Positions 24,604 through 31,528 are shown, numbered from the stretch's first letter. The stretch is 64,000 bases of DNA from Candidatus Methylomirabilota bacterium (GCA_035709005.1 DASTFB010000087.1:62001-126000), one strand, 5' to 3'. Translations and numbers: made by a program. The notes: generated by a model from the sequence alone, not told the origin.

Positions 24604-25683
24604 TCACTCCGTCCCGGGCCATGGGGAGGCGGAGCGCCGGCCGAACGCCCCCTCACCTGCGGGCTCCAGACGCCCGAAATTCGCGTACCGAGGCCACCAC
24701 CCGCGTTGCGTGCGCCGGGCCAGCTCGGCCATCGCACCGAGCCAGGCGCCGGGCACGCGCGGGACGATCCACTGCGACCACCGGAGCCACGTGTAGATCG
24801 CGCGGTGCCTCAGAACGAAGCGTCGGTACGCGGCCAGGCCTTGCTCCAGCGTCGTCCGCCCCTCGAGGATGTCCTGGACGACGCGGCCGCACCGGTCGCC
24901 GAAGTACAGCGCCGGACGGATGCCCTCGGCAGTCAGGGGCAGGCAGTGTCCGGCCGCGTCACCGGCGGCGAACACCGTGCCCACCGTGGGCGCCCCGAGC
25001 CCCGAGGGGAAGTACGTGCCGTGATAGCGGCCTGGAGCGAGACCAAGATCCCCCATGAACCGCTCGAGCGGCTGCCTGAGCCTGGACGTGCCCGCATAGC
25101 TGCCTACGCCGACCCGGCTCGCCTCGCCTACGGGAAAGATCCAGCTCACGATGTGTCGGGCCTCGTCGGGTGCCGCCCAGAAGTAGAGCGCCTCGCCCTG
25201 GTAATCTGTCCGGGTCTCGAGGCCAAAGCTCATCGGTGCGTGCGCGCCGGCATGGCCGCCGCCCGTCAGCACCCCACGCCATCCCGAGCAGTCCACAACG
25301 CAGCGGGCCTCGAACCGTCCGGCCTCGGTCTCGACGGCCCCGTCACGAAGCCCTGTGACGGCGGTGCGGAGGAAGACCGCGCCGGTCTGGTCCAGCAGCC
25401 CCCGGCAGAAGCGCCGGTAGTCGAAGGTGCAGTACGGCATGTCGCCGAGGTCGTAGATCGTGGTCCGCGTCGGCGCGTGGACGACCGCCTTGCGGTGCAC
25501 CTGGAGCACGCTCGCCTCGACGCCCAGCGCCTGGGGCACCCACAGAGGTGTGCCGCAGGCGGAGGTCTGGACTTCGCCGACCTCGCGGCGGTCCAGGAGC
25601 AGCACGCGGCCCCGGAGCCTACGGGCGACCGCGAGGCCGGCAAAGCTGGCCCCCACGATGATCGCGTCGTAGTCACGCGTCAC
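24604..25683 (-). CDS. FAD-dependent oxidoreductase, geranylgeranyl-reductase-like
   Basis: 359 aa. The N-terminal Rossmann dinucleotide site is DAIIVGASFAGLAVARRL, and a second FAD motif reads TVFAAGDAAGHCLPLTAEG at about residue 245-265, as in the geranylgeranyl reductase / GG-red SF family that saturates isoprenoid chains and in related monooxygenases. VDCSGWRG (about 130) is the conserved DCSG-like FAD contact. The substrate is unknown: quinone side chains or membrane lipids are possible. It lies 24 bp after the YHS gene, at the end of the minus-strand copper-type run and convergent with copB. Confidence 0.8.
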   Translation of the reverse strand: MTRDYDAIIVGASFAGLAVARRLRGRVLLLDRREVGEVQTSACGTPLWVPQALGVEASVLQVHRKAVVHAPTRTTIYDLGDMPYCTFDYRRFCRGLLDQTGAVFLRTAVTGLRDGAVETEAGRFEARCVVDCSGWRGVLTGGGHAGAHAPMSFGLETRTDYQGEALYFWAAPDEARHIVSWIFPVGEASRVGVGSYAGTSRLRQPLERFMGDLGLAPGRYHGTYFPSGLGAPTVGTVFAAGDAAGHCLPLTAEGIRPALYFGDRCGRVVQDILEGRTTLEQGLAAYRRFVLRHRAIYTWLRWSQWIVPRVPGAWLGAMAELARRTQRGWWPRYANFGRLEPAGEGAFGRRSASPWPGTE

Positions 25684-25707
25684 CGGGGCTGCCCCAAGGG
25701 AGCTGCG

Positions 25708-25854
25708 TCACTTCCCCGCGTACTGCGCCGGCGCCTTCTCGAAGGTCGCCTTGCAGCCGGCAGAGCAGAAGTAATAGGTTTTACCGGCGTGCACCGCGGT
25801 CCCGGCCGCCTTCTTCTCGTCCACGTTCATCCCACAGACCGGATCCTTCGTCAT
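25708..25854 (-). CDS. YHS-domain protein
   Basis: 48 aa, below the usual ORF cut-off. The translation begins MTKDPVCGMNVDEKKAAG and continues with KTYYFCSAGCKATFEKAP, the complete YHS motif with Cys at DPVCGM and CSAGC. YHS domains (TRASH-like) bind copper or other soft metals and occur in copper ATPases and as free small proteins. GGAGAGGG lies just upstream of the ATG. It sits in the same minus-strand run as DUF2933, SHOCT and Met-rich genes and opposite copB, supporting a copper-related role. Confidence 0.9.
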   Translation of the reverse strand: MTKDPVCGMNVDEKKAAGTAVHAGKTYYFCSAGCKATFEKAPAQYAGK

Positions 25855-25914
25855 CGACCCTCTCCTTTCGTCGTCATGGCTGCCCTTTCCCTGTTCGCGA
25901 CATCATGGGCCGCT

Positions 25915-26013
25915 CGTTCGTGGTGGCGCTGTTCACCGAGCGTGCACGCAGTCGCGGGATCCAGGCCGGCGTTCCCGCGGCCTACATCTCGGCGAAGAGC
26001 GCCACCACGAACG
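25915..26013. repeat. Long imperfect inverted repeat (fold-back) at the end of a truncated gene
   Basis: A 26-nt arm at 25915-25940 matches the reverse complement of 25988-26013 at 24 of 26 positions, with a 47-nt loop that itself holds a 7-bp stem (CGCGGGA/TCCCGCG). The right arm is inside the truncated methyltransferase-like ORF (codons for FVVALFAE). The left arm, read on the plus strand, encodes FVVALFTE, the same peptide. So a piece of the gene was copied in inverted orientation just past its premature stop. Confidence 0.75.
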
Positions 26014-26143
26014 CCGCGAAGCCGCCAAACGACCGCCACTCACGGGCCGTGCGCGGTCGAGTGAAGCTGAAGGCGAAGACCAGGAACACGAGCGAGTTGA
26101 TCGCGACGAGGGGCCAGAGCCCGTAGGCCGGCGCCTCGCTCAT
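25982..26143 (-). CDS. Truncated membrane methyltransferase-like protein (N-terminal fragment)
   Basis: 53 aa. It starts at an ATG overlapping the DUF2933 stop (ATGA). LWPLVAINSLVFLVFAFSF forms one membrane helix, then TRPRTAREWRSFGGFAAFVV leads into ALFAEM and a TAG stop. The isoprenylcysteine carboxyl-methyltransferase-like proteins that usually follow DUF2933 continue here as EMYGFPLTIY; the stop replaces the Tyr codon and the rest is missing, with an inverted repeat lying across the break. Probably a remnant, though the fragment may still be made. Family assignment is from memory of similar clusters. Confidence 0.6.
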   Translation of the reverse strand: MSEAPAYGLWPLVAINSLVFLVFAFSFTRPRTAREWRSFGGFAAFVVALFAEM

Positions 26144-26382
26144 GTGTCGCGCCCGCCCGGGGCCGGCCGCCCCGCGTCGCTACGCCGCTCCAGGTCTCCA
26201 GCATGATGCCCGCTGCCGCCGCGACCACCGTGGCCGCCGTGTCGGCCATGCATGAAGAAGTGCAGGAGCGGGCAGGCGAGCAGCAGAAGATACGGAACGA
26301 CGCCGAACACGTGCGCCCGGTGCTCCGTCAGCATGAAGAAGGCCGCGATCGCGAGGAACGCGAGCAGCACCCACCAGGTCAT
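26140..26382 (-). CDS. DUF2933 small membrane protein
   Basis: 80 aa. MTWWVLLAFLAIAAFFMLTE forms the first helix, then HRAHVFGVVPYLLLLACPLLH the second, followed by a His/Gly-rich tail (FFMHGRHGGHGGRGGSGHH). The pattern of short TM, HRAH, then L-L-L-A-C-P-L-x-H-x-F-M-H is what I know of DUF2933, a small protein linked to copper or heavy-metal gene clusters. The His-rich tail could bind metal. Its stop overlaps the start of the truncated methyltransferase-like ORF. Confidence 0.8.
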   Translation of the reverse strand: MTWWVLLAFLAIAAFFMLTEHRAHVFGVVPYLLLLACPLLHFFMHGRHGGHGGRGGSGHHAGDLERRSDAGRPAPGGRDT

Positions 26383-26450
26383 CGCGTCACCTCCGCCGGA
26401 AGATCACGGGCCCGGCAGCCATTCGTGACCGGTCGGAGCCCGCCAGGCGG

Positions 26451-26918
26451 CTACTTTGTCTTCGGCGCCGCCGAGGGCGTGCCCATCATCTCCGACATGT
26501 GCTTCTGCATCTCGGCCATGTGGCGCATCATCTCGGACATCTGTTCATGCAGGTCGCCGCGTGCTCCCATGCCGCCCTGACCGCCGGCGGCGCCGGGCCC
26601 CATGGGCCCGCGCGAACCCATGCCACCCATCATTGCGTGCATCATGCCCATCATCCCGCCCATCTCTTGCATGAGCTCGCCCATACGCTTCTGCTGCTCG
26701 GGCGACATCCCGCCGCTCTCCATCATCTCGGCCATCTGCTGCATCATCCCTTGCATCTGCTGCAGCGTGCCCTGCATCTGCATCATGGGTCCCATGCCCG
26801 GTCCACCACGATCCATGCCGGCCCCCGGACGCCCGGGGCCCATCTGCGCATGCGCAGCCGCCGGCGCCAGCCCCACCACCACGGCCGCCAGCACACCGAT
26901 CATCCATCGCGTCTTCAT
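26451..26918 (-). CDS. Exported methionine-rich protein
   Basis: 155 aa from ATG 26918. A signal peptide (about 1-24, AAAHAQ) precedes a mature protein in which roughly a quarter of residues are Met: GPMMQMQGTLQQMQGMMQQM, MGGMMGMMHAMMGGMGSRGP, EQMSEMMRHMAEMQKHMSEM. Met-x2-Met and Met-x3-Met spacing on predicted helices is typical of Cu+-binding periplasmic proteins; function is inferred. The frame is open upstream to 27050 but that part has no signal. It lies 16 bp after the SHOCT gene. Compare the Met/Gly-rich protein at 9440-9877 in the mtrAB operon. Confidence 0.75.
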   Translation of the reverse strand: MKTRWMIGVLAAVVVGLAPAAAHAQMGPGRPGAGMDRGGPGMGPMMQMQGTLQQMQGMMQQMAEMMESGGMSPEQQKRMGELMQEMGGMMGMMHAMMGGMGSRGPMGPGAAGGQGGMGARGDLHEQMSEMMRHMAEMQKHMSEMMGTPSAAPKTK

Positions 26919-26934
26919 CGCCGTTTCCCTCTCT

Positions 26935-27267
26935 TCATGTGAGATCCCGCTTCCGGGCTTCGAACTCCTCCTTGCCGATCTCCCCTCTCGCATAGCGCTC
27001 GCGCAGGATCTGGAGCGCGCGGTCGGCGCGCGGCTCGCCCCGAGACTCATCGCCCTGTCGCACGAGCCACCGGATGCCGAGCACGAGGCCTGCGATCACG
27101 AGTGCCCAGAAGAAGAACATCATCACCATCATCCCCAAGCCCCAGGCACCCCATCCCCACATCATCGGATGCGCGCCCCAATCCCAGGGACGGTCCTGGG
27201 CCACCACGATCAGCCGCAAAAGTCCCAGGTCGGACAGGCCGAGCGTCGTGCCTGCTGTGGCAAGCAT
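26935..27267 (-). CDS. SHOCT-domain membrane protein
   Basis: 110 aa. A Trp/Gly/Met-rich stretch (WDWGAHPMMWGWGAWGLGMM) leads into one strong transmembrane helix (about 48-68) and a C-terminal SHOCT domain: DRALQILRERYARGEIGKEE then FEARKRDL. SHOCT is a short oligomerisation domain at the C-terminus of many small membrane proteins, and this helix-plus-SHOCT form is frequent in copper clusters. The first ~20 residues before the Trp-rich part are weakly hydrophobic and the start could be internal. It opens the copper-type run after a hairpin terminator at 27451-27469. Confidence 0.8.
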   Translation of the reverse strand: MLATAGTTLGLSDLGLLRLIVVAQDRPWDWGAHPMMWGWGAWGLGMMVMMFFFWALVIAGLVLGIRWLVRQGDESRGEPRADRALQILRERYARGEIGKEEFEARKRDLT

Positions 27268-27450
27268 CAGAGTCCCTCCCCATGGTCCGGGCCACTACGC
27301 CCAGCCGCAGACCGCGGACGCACCCTGGCTTCGGACGCGCAGCGGCTGCGAGCCCTCGAACGAGCATCAAGCCTGCCATACCAGCGACCCCGGGAAAGCT
27401 TTCGAAATCGCGAACTTCCCGCCTGCGGCCACAGCCCGCCCTTGCCGGGT

Positions 27451-27469
27451 GGGGAGGACGTGCCTCCCC
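27451..27469 (-). terminator. Terminator-like hairpin after the cytochrome-porin operon
   Basis: GGGGAGG (27451-27457) and CCTCCCC (27463-27469) pair perfectly around a 5-nt loop, 32 bp beyond the stop of the small exported protein at 27502. It lies in a 234-bp gap before the SHOCT gene and probably separates two minus-strand transcripts. The rest of 27268-27501 shows no gene. Confidence 0.5.
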
Positions 27470-27501
27470 AGCGGAGCACGGTCGCCCCGTCGCACCGTGC
27501 C

Positions 27502-27843
27502 TCATCGCTCCAGTACGACCTTCACGAGCTCGGCCACCTCCCGGTCCCCCTCGTGCTTCGTCTCGACACTGACGATCCAGCCGGGCTTGAGCGCGGTCAG
27601 CGGAAGCAGTTGCTCCACGAAGCCGGTCTTCCCGGGGTCGGTGGCCCTGACGAACCTCACGACCCTCGCTCCCGGCTTGAGGTGCACCACCACCTGGCGG
27701 GTCTTCCCCTGGGCCGTCGCTTCCAGGGTCACCGTCCGCGCACCGGCATCCACAGCCTTCACGGAACCCGCGATCGGCGCCTCGTCGGCGACTGCCACCG
27801 TGGCGAAGAAAAGGAAACCCGCCGCTACTTGAATCGCTCTCAT
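27502..27843 (-). CDS. Exported small beta-barrel-like protein (CusF/DUF5666-like plan)
   Basis: 113 aa from ATG 27843. A signal peptide (about 1-20, VAVADE) is followed by a repeated strand pattern: IAGSVKAVDAGARTVTLEAT, KTRQVVVHLKPGARVVRF, LKPGWIVSVETKHEGDR, VAELVKVVLER. The S-V-K-x-V-D-x-x-x-x-T-V-T-L opening is shared by small OB-fold proteins such as CusF and DUF5666 domains. The Met/Trp copper ligands of CusF are not visible, so metal binding is not supported. It is 29 bp downstream of the triheme cytochrome and is probably the last gene of that transcript. Confidence 0.65.
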   Translation of the reverse strand: MRAIQVAAGFLFFATVAVADEAPIAGSVKAVDAGARTVTLEATAQGKTRQVVVHLKPGARVVRFVRATDPGKTGFVEQLLPLTALKPGWIVSVETKHEGDREVAELVKVVLER

Positions 27844-27872
27844 CGTGTATCCTCCGTGCACGCGGCTGACGG

Positions 27873-29120
27873 TCACCTCGCTGCCGTGGCGCGCTCACGG
27901 TCCCGAGCGAGGGACAGCACGTAATACGCGAGGTCCCAGACCTGCTCGGGCTCCAGCGCATCCGCATAGGACGGCATCGGCGTGCCGGCCAGGCCTGTCA
28001 TCAGGGTGCGGTAGATGTCCTCGGGGCGGCGACCATTCTTGAAGCGCTCGGCACGGGTCAGATCCGCCGCCGCGATGGGCAGACCGCGGTTGTCCTTCAG
28101 GGTCGGGGCCGAGGGACCATCACCCCGTCCGCCCGCGCCGTGGCAGGCAAGACACTCGGCATCGGCGTAGAGCTGCTTGCCGCGAGCCACGCGCTCGGGC
28201 GTGACGGGCGGCGCGGCCGGTATCACGACCGTCCGGATCTCGTCCCGCTCCCAGAATCGTCGGTTGAGGCTCTTGACGTATTCGATCACCTCGAGCCGTT
28301 GCTCCTCGGGCATGTGACGGAAGCTAGGCATGATGCGGTGGCCACGGAGCCCGATCGTCATCGCCCCCCGAGGGCCCCGGACACCCTCGGTCACCGTCCG
28401 GAACAGATCGGCCGTGATCGGCAACTGGCCTGTAGGGGTCGAGCGGAACTTGAACTCGCCGCTGGTGAAGTCACGAGGCTGGGGCGCCCGCCGGGGCGAC
28501 AGGGTCGCCCCCACCGTGCCATCGCCACGCCCCTGGTCGCCATGGCACGGCAGGCACGCCATCACGTAGATGTCGCGGCCGACGAGCACGCTCTCGGGGT
28601 GCTCCCACGGCGTATGGGGGCCGTCGTGCCCGGAAAAGGTGTGCTGGTAGGCCATGACGGCCCAGCGCTCCTCCACCGACAGCTCGCCCTTCCAGGGCGG
28701 CATGGCCGAGCCCTTACTCTTGAACGGCTCGGCTTGCCCACCCTCGGTCACGCGCCAGAACCAGTAGTTGTCGCGCATCTCGGCCACGCCGGCCTTGTCG
28801 GTGAAGTCGGAGGGCTTGAGCGGGAGGGCCAGGCCGGCCGGCCCCTTGCCGTCCCCGCCGTCGCCGTGGCAAACCGCGCACTTCGCGGTGTAGATCTGCT
28901 TGCCGCGGGCGATCATCGCCGGATCGGTCCACACGCTCGTGGGCACATGGGCGTCCGCATAGCCCAGCGGGGCCGGCACATGGGCGTGACCGCCCGCATC
29001 AGCGTGATCGTCGCCGTTGGCGCGGATCGCCGGCGGGTTCGATCCCCAGAGGCCCAGCATCGCAAGCGCGCACGCGGCCCCCAGCGTGATCCACCTCTTC
29101 CGCCTCACAGGCCCCTCCAT
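27873..29120 (-). CDS. Triheme c-type cytochrome (three class I domains)
   Basis: 415 aa. Signal/anchor region at about 10-30, a His-rich linker (NGDDHADAGGHAHVP), then three cytochrome c domains with CXXCH at residues 81 (CAVCH), 189 (CLPCH) and 323 (CLACH). Each heme motif is followed by HGxGGxGDGxxxxxL-type sequence and later Met-containing ligand regions (AMPPWKGELS, IMPSFRHMPEE, PMPSYADAL). Multi-domain cytochromes like this transfer electrons in the periplasm. Its ATG overlaps the stop of the Cyc2-like gene (TGATG), so the two are made together; it is the natural periplasmic electron acceptor for the cytochrome-porin. Confidence 0.9.
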   Translation of the reverse strand: MEGPVRRKRWITLGAACALAMLGLWGSNPPAIRANGDDHADAGGHAHVPAPLGYADAHVPTSVWTDPAMIARGKQIYTAKCAVCHGDGGDGKGPAGLALPLKPSDFTDKAGVAEMRDNYWFWRVTEGGQAEPFKSKGSAMPPWKGELSVEERWAVMAYQHTFSGHDGPHTPWEHPESVLVGRDIYVMACLPCHGDQGRGDGTVGATLSPRRAPQPRDFTSGEFKFRSTPTGQLPITADLFRTVTEGVRGPRGAMTIGLRGHRIMPSFRHMPEEQRLEVIEYVKSLNRRFWERDEIRTVVIPAAPPVTPERVARGKQLYADAECLACHGAGGRGDGPSAPTLKDNRGLPIAAADLTRAERFKNGRRPEDIYRTLMTGLAGTPMPSYADALEPEQVWDLAYYVLSLARDRERATAAR

Positions 29121-30550
29121 CAGAAATCCCAGTCGATGCCGACGAACAGCTGGTTCCGCCAGCTCCGCAGCGCGTTGTGCTCGACGGTGCTCCGGAGGTT
29201 CACGCTGTCCCGGACGAAGAAGGCGATGTTCTGCCAGGGGTAGAACTTCGCCTGGACCGAAAGCACGCTGCCGTCGCGCTTGTCGTCCCGGAGACCCCCC
29301 GCCCAGAGCTGGTCGAACCGGCCGGAGAGCATCACCTTCTCGTGCACGAGGTAGTCGGCCTGGACCGTGAAGCCAGCCGCCGAGCGGTCGAACTCGCGCC
29401 GGAGCTCCCCCGGCAACCCGTAGAGCAGATCGAAGATGAGCGCCCCGTACACGTCGAGGGCCTTCCAGCGGACGTTGGCGGCCAGGCCATAGCGCAACCG
29501 GTCGAGTCGCCGGTCGCCGGGCTGCTCGTGATCGCCGGGGTCGGGGGCGCGCACGACGCCGACCCCCCCGTTGAGCAGCGCCGACACGTTGAAGGTCAGC
29601 TCCCGGCGATCGAGGAGATCGTACCGGAGCATCGCATAGGCGTTGAAGCCTTCGTTCTCCCGCAGGAACCCCGCCTGGGCCAGGACCACGTCGTTGATCA
29701 TGGCGTGGAAGTCCGCCCCCGGCTCACCGGTCGTGTTGTACATGACCTGGTCGGTGACGAGCTGTGGCTCGCCGTCGTCGCGCTCCTTGAACAGCCCGAA
29801 GAACTTGGAGGCGAACGCGTACGGCACGACCGGTAATCGATGGACCTCCCCCCGGCCATCCTCTTCCTCGATCTCCGTTTCCGTCGCCTCGACGAGCTGG
29901 CGGTTCGTCGGATACGAGAAGTTGGTGTTGGGGTCGATCTTACCCGCCATCAGCATTGGCCCGTGCATGGTGAAGCCGCCGTGCCGGCCCACCATCGTCT
30001 GGCCACCCATCTGCATAGTCGGGGCGCCGAGGACGCCCAGCAGGGCGCCCATGTTCCACATGAAGAAGGCCTCCTTGCCGAGGCCGAAGACGTCCTTGCG
30101 CTCCACGAAGCCGCGGCTCGGCGAGAATCCGACGGACTTCGGCTCGTACTCGAACTCCAGGTAGACGCTGAGATCGGGCGTGAGGGAGCGCGTCACGAAC
30201 AGGGCGAACTCGTGCGGCGGCTCGAACGTCGTTTCGGTCTCGTCCGGCGACTCCGAGTACTCGAACAGCCCACCGACGATTCTGAGGGCCAGGCTATCGA
30301 TGGCGGTCTTGAGCGGGCCGTCCTCCTTGAGACTCCCCACCAGCCCCTCGGGCCGGGCGGCGCTGGGAATTTGAAAGCCCATCAGGTGGAACTGCTCGCC
30401 GAACCGGTTCAGGCGCGGCGGGCGAGTATGACAGACGTTACACTGCAGGTCGTACTGCCGGGCGAACGCCGGCACCGCCTCTGCCGTTTCCACAAGAACG
30501 CAGCCGACCAGCATCGCGCCAAGCGCGACGTCGAGCAGTCGCCTCGCCAT
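29120..30550 (-). CDS. Cyc2-like fused monoheme cytochrome and outer-membrane porin
   Basis: 476 aa. Signal peptide (about 1-25), then AFARQYDLQCNVCHTRPPRL with one CXXCH at residue 37 and NRFGEQFHLMGF, followed by about 400 residues of alternating-strand beta-barrel ending FVGIDWDF (C-terminal Phe, as in outer-membrane barrels). A heme right at the mature N-terminus preceded by A-x-R-Q and followed by a barrel is the arrangement of Cyc2, the outer-membrane iron oxidase of neutrophilic and acidophilic iron oxidisers. This is an inference: a wider set of porins shares this heme-plus-barrel form and substrates are unproven. The adjacent triheme cytochrome and the GHVC-type leader protein support an electron-conduit role. 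Confidence 0.75.
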   Translation of the reverse strand: MARRLLDVALGAMLVGCVLVETAEAVPAFARQYDLQCNVCHTRPPRLNRFGEQFHLMGFQIPSAARPEGLVGSLKEDGPLKTAIDSLALRIVGGLFEYSESPDETETTFEPPHEFALFVTRSLTPDLSVYLEFEYEPKSVGFSPSRGFVERKDVFGLGKEAFFMWNMGALLGVLGAPTMQMGGQTMVGRHGGFTMHGPMLMAGKIDPNTNFSYPTNRQLVEATETEIEEEDGRGEVHRLPVVPYAFASKFFGLFKERDDGEPQLVTDQVMYNTTGEPGADFHAMINDVVLAQAGFLRENEGFNAYAMLRYDLLDRRELTFNVSALLNGGVGVVRAPDPGDHEQPGDRRLDRLRYGLAANVRWKALDVYGALIFDLLYGLPGELRREFDRSAAGFTVQADYLVHEKVMLSGRFDQLWAGGLRDDKRDGSVLSVQAKFYPWQNIAFFVRDSVNLRSTVEHNALRSWRNQLFVGIDWDF

Positions 30551-30614
30551 AGCCTCCCCTTCGCTGGAGACACCACGATCTGCAGCTGAAACGTCGGCCG
30601 AGAGGAAGAGGAGT

Positions 30615-30974
30615 CTAGATCAGGAGCGAGGCGTGCAATAGAAAGAGCGGCGGCGCCGTGAACATCGGAGCGATGACGGCGGCGTCCGCAGCCCCGCGAC
30701 GATCGACCGCCGCCGAGGCGAGCTCCGAGCGCAGCGCCGGCGCGACCACGGACACCTGCGACGCCCGCAAGCCACTACAGGACGCAGCATGGGCGGCCTC
30801 GTCGGTGCCGGGATGATCGTGCTGGGAGGACGCCGCCTCCGTCGGGAGATCCGCCTCGTGAACGTAGGACTGGAAGTCGGCGGCGTGAGCATGCGGCAGA
30901 ACGCAGACGTGACCGGCGACGGCCATCACCGCTACCAGAAGCATCACGAGGGTCGGCCACGAGCGCCGGCTCAT
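30615..30974 (-). CDS. Small exported GHVC...PPLFLxHAxLLI protein (copy 2)
   Basis: 119 aa from ATG 30974. The leader (SWPTLVMLLVAVMAVAG) runs into GHVCVLPHAHAADFQSYVHE, a His-rich middle (SQHDHPGTDEAAHAASC) and the end APPLFLLHASLLI. It shares with the protein at 13211-13546 the GHVC motif right after the leader, the ASC near the middle and the PPLFLxHAxLLI C-terminus, so they are paralogues; this copy has more His. I recognise no named family. It is 64 bp upstream of the Cyc2-like gene on the same strand. A promoter (30983-31012) places the transcript start at or next to the ATG. Confidence 0.65.
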   Translation of the reverse strand: MSRRSWPTLVMLLVAVMAVAGHVCVLPHAHAADFQSYVHEADLPTEAASSQHDHPGTDEAAHAASCSGLRASQVSVVAPALRSELASAAVDRRGAADAAVIAPMFTAPPLFLLHASLLI

Positions 30975-30982
30975 GGCTCCCG

Positions 30983-31012
30983 AGGCTACCGTCACGAGGG
31001 AGAGGATGTCAA
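30983..31012 (-). promoter_or_regulatory. Promoter of the Cyc2-like operon, probably leaderless
   Basis: On the minus strand, TTGACA (31012-31007), an 18-bp spacer and TAGCCT (30988-30983) form a good sigma70-type promoter. Only 8 bp separate the -10 box from ATG 30974, so transcription would begin at or within a base or two of the start codon. Confidence 0.55.
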
Positions 31013-31175
31013 ACTTCACGACGGCCTCCGCAGGTAGACCTTGCCGATCGCTCCGCCATGCTTGCCGCCTCCCAGCTCGCTGGCGGCCACGCCGATCCGC
31101 GTAGCCCCCCCGCGTAGCAGCCGGACTGCTGAGCCATCCCCAGCGCGAGGCAGTGACGCTGACGCGCATTGCGAC

Positions 31176-31204
31176 TTGCTCGGCGGCCGGTCTTGCGCTA
31201 TTTC
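31176..31204 (+). promoter_or_regulatory. Promoter of the zinc-type gene run, probably near-leaderless
   Basis: TTGCTC (31176-31181), a 17-bp spacer and TATTTC (31199-31204) lie 9 bp before ATG 31214. The match to consensus is moderate. Together with the minus-strand promoter at 30983-31012 it makes this a divergent control region. Confidence 0.4.
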
Positions 31205-31213
31205 TTTCCCGGC

Positions 31214-31528
31214 ATGACCCGCCTTCAATGTGCCCGCCGCCGCCGGTCGGTGGCGGGGTTCTTGCTGAGCGCCTGCGCCCTGCTGACGCTCCTCGTCAGT
31301 GGCGCGAGCACGACACACGACCACACGCACGGTGTGGGGCTCTACAACTCGGGGTGCTCGCTGCTGGCGTTGGCCGCGCTCGGGAGCAACCCGGCGCTCG
31401 ATGCAGAGCGGCAGGCCCTGCCCGCAGAGCTCGTCACCTGGACCGGACCACCGCCGGCCGCAGTTGTCATCCCGGAATCGTTCCGTCAGTACCCCGCATC
31501 TCGCGCACCTCCGTCCGTCCTCGGCTAG
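31214..31528 (+). CDS. Small exported His-motif protein
   Basis: 104 aa from ATG 31214. A basic start (MTRLQCARRRR) and hydrophobic leader (VAGFLLSACALLTLLVSG) precede THDHTHGVGLYNSGCSLLAL, a His/Asp patch with one Cys, then a Pro-rich tail (TGPPPAAVVIP, SRAPPSVLG). No family recognised. The HDHTH patch could bind zinc, which would suit the ZnuA-like and ZnuB-like genes downstream; this is inference. The leader-patch-Cys-proline plan recalls the small proteins at 13211, 14974 and 30615. Confidence 0.55.
   Translation: MTRLQCARRRRSVAGFLLSACALLTLLVSGASTTHDHTHGVGLYNSGCSLLALAALGSNPALDAERQALPAELVTWTGPPPAAVVIPESFRQYPASRAPPSVLG

Noticed and set aside
25905-26126. Plus-strand 73-codon ORF with FVVALFTE
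   Set aside because: The match to the methyltransferase-like peptide is explained by the inverted repeat; no ribosome site and no further homology.
26499-26942. Plus-strand ORF extremely rich in His and Leu
   Set aside because: It is the antisense reading of the Met-rich gene (Met CAT/ATG on the other strand); no ribosome site or signal.
31016-31330. Minus-strand ORF with RIGVAASELGGGKHGG in the divergent gap
   Set aside because: It overlaps two promoters and the 31214 gene; the fragment looks protein-like but I could not tie it to a family, so it may be a remnant at most.
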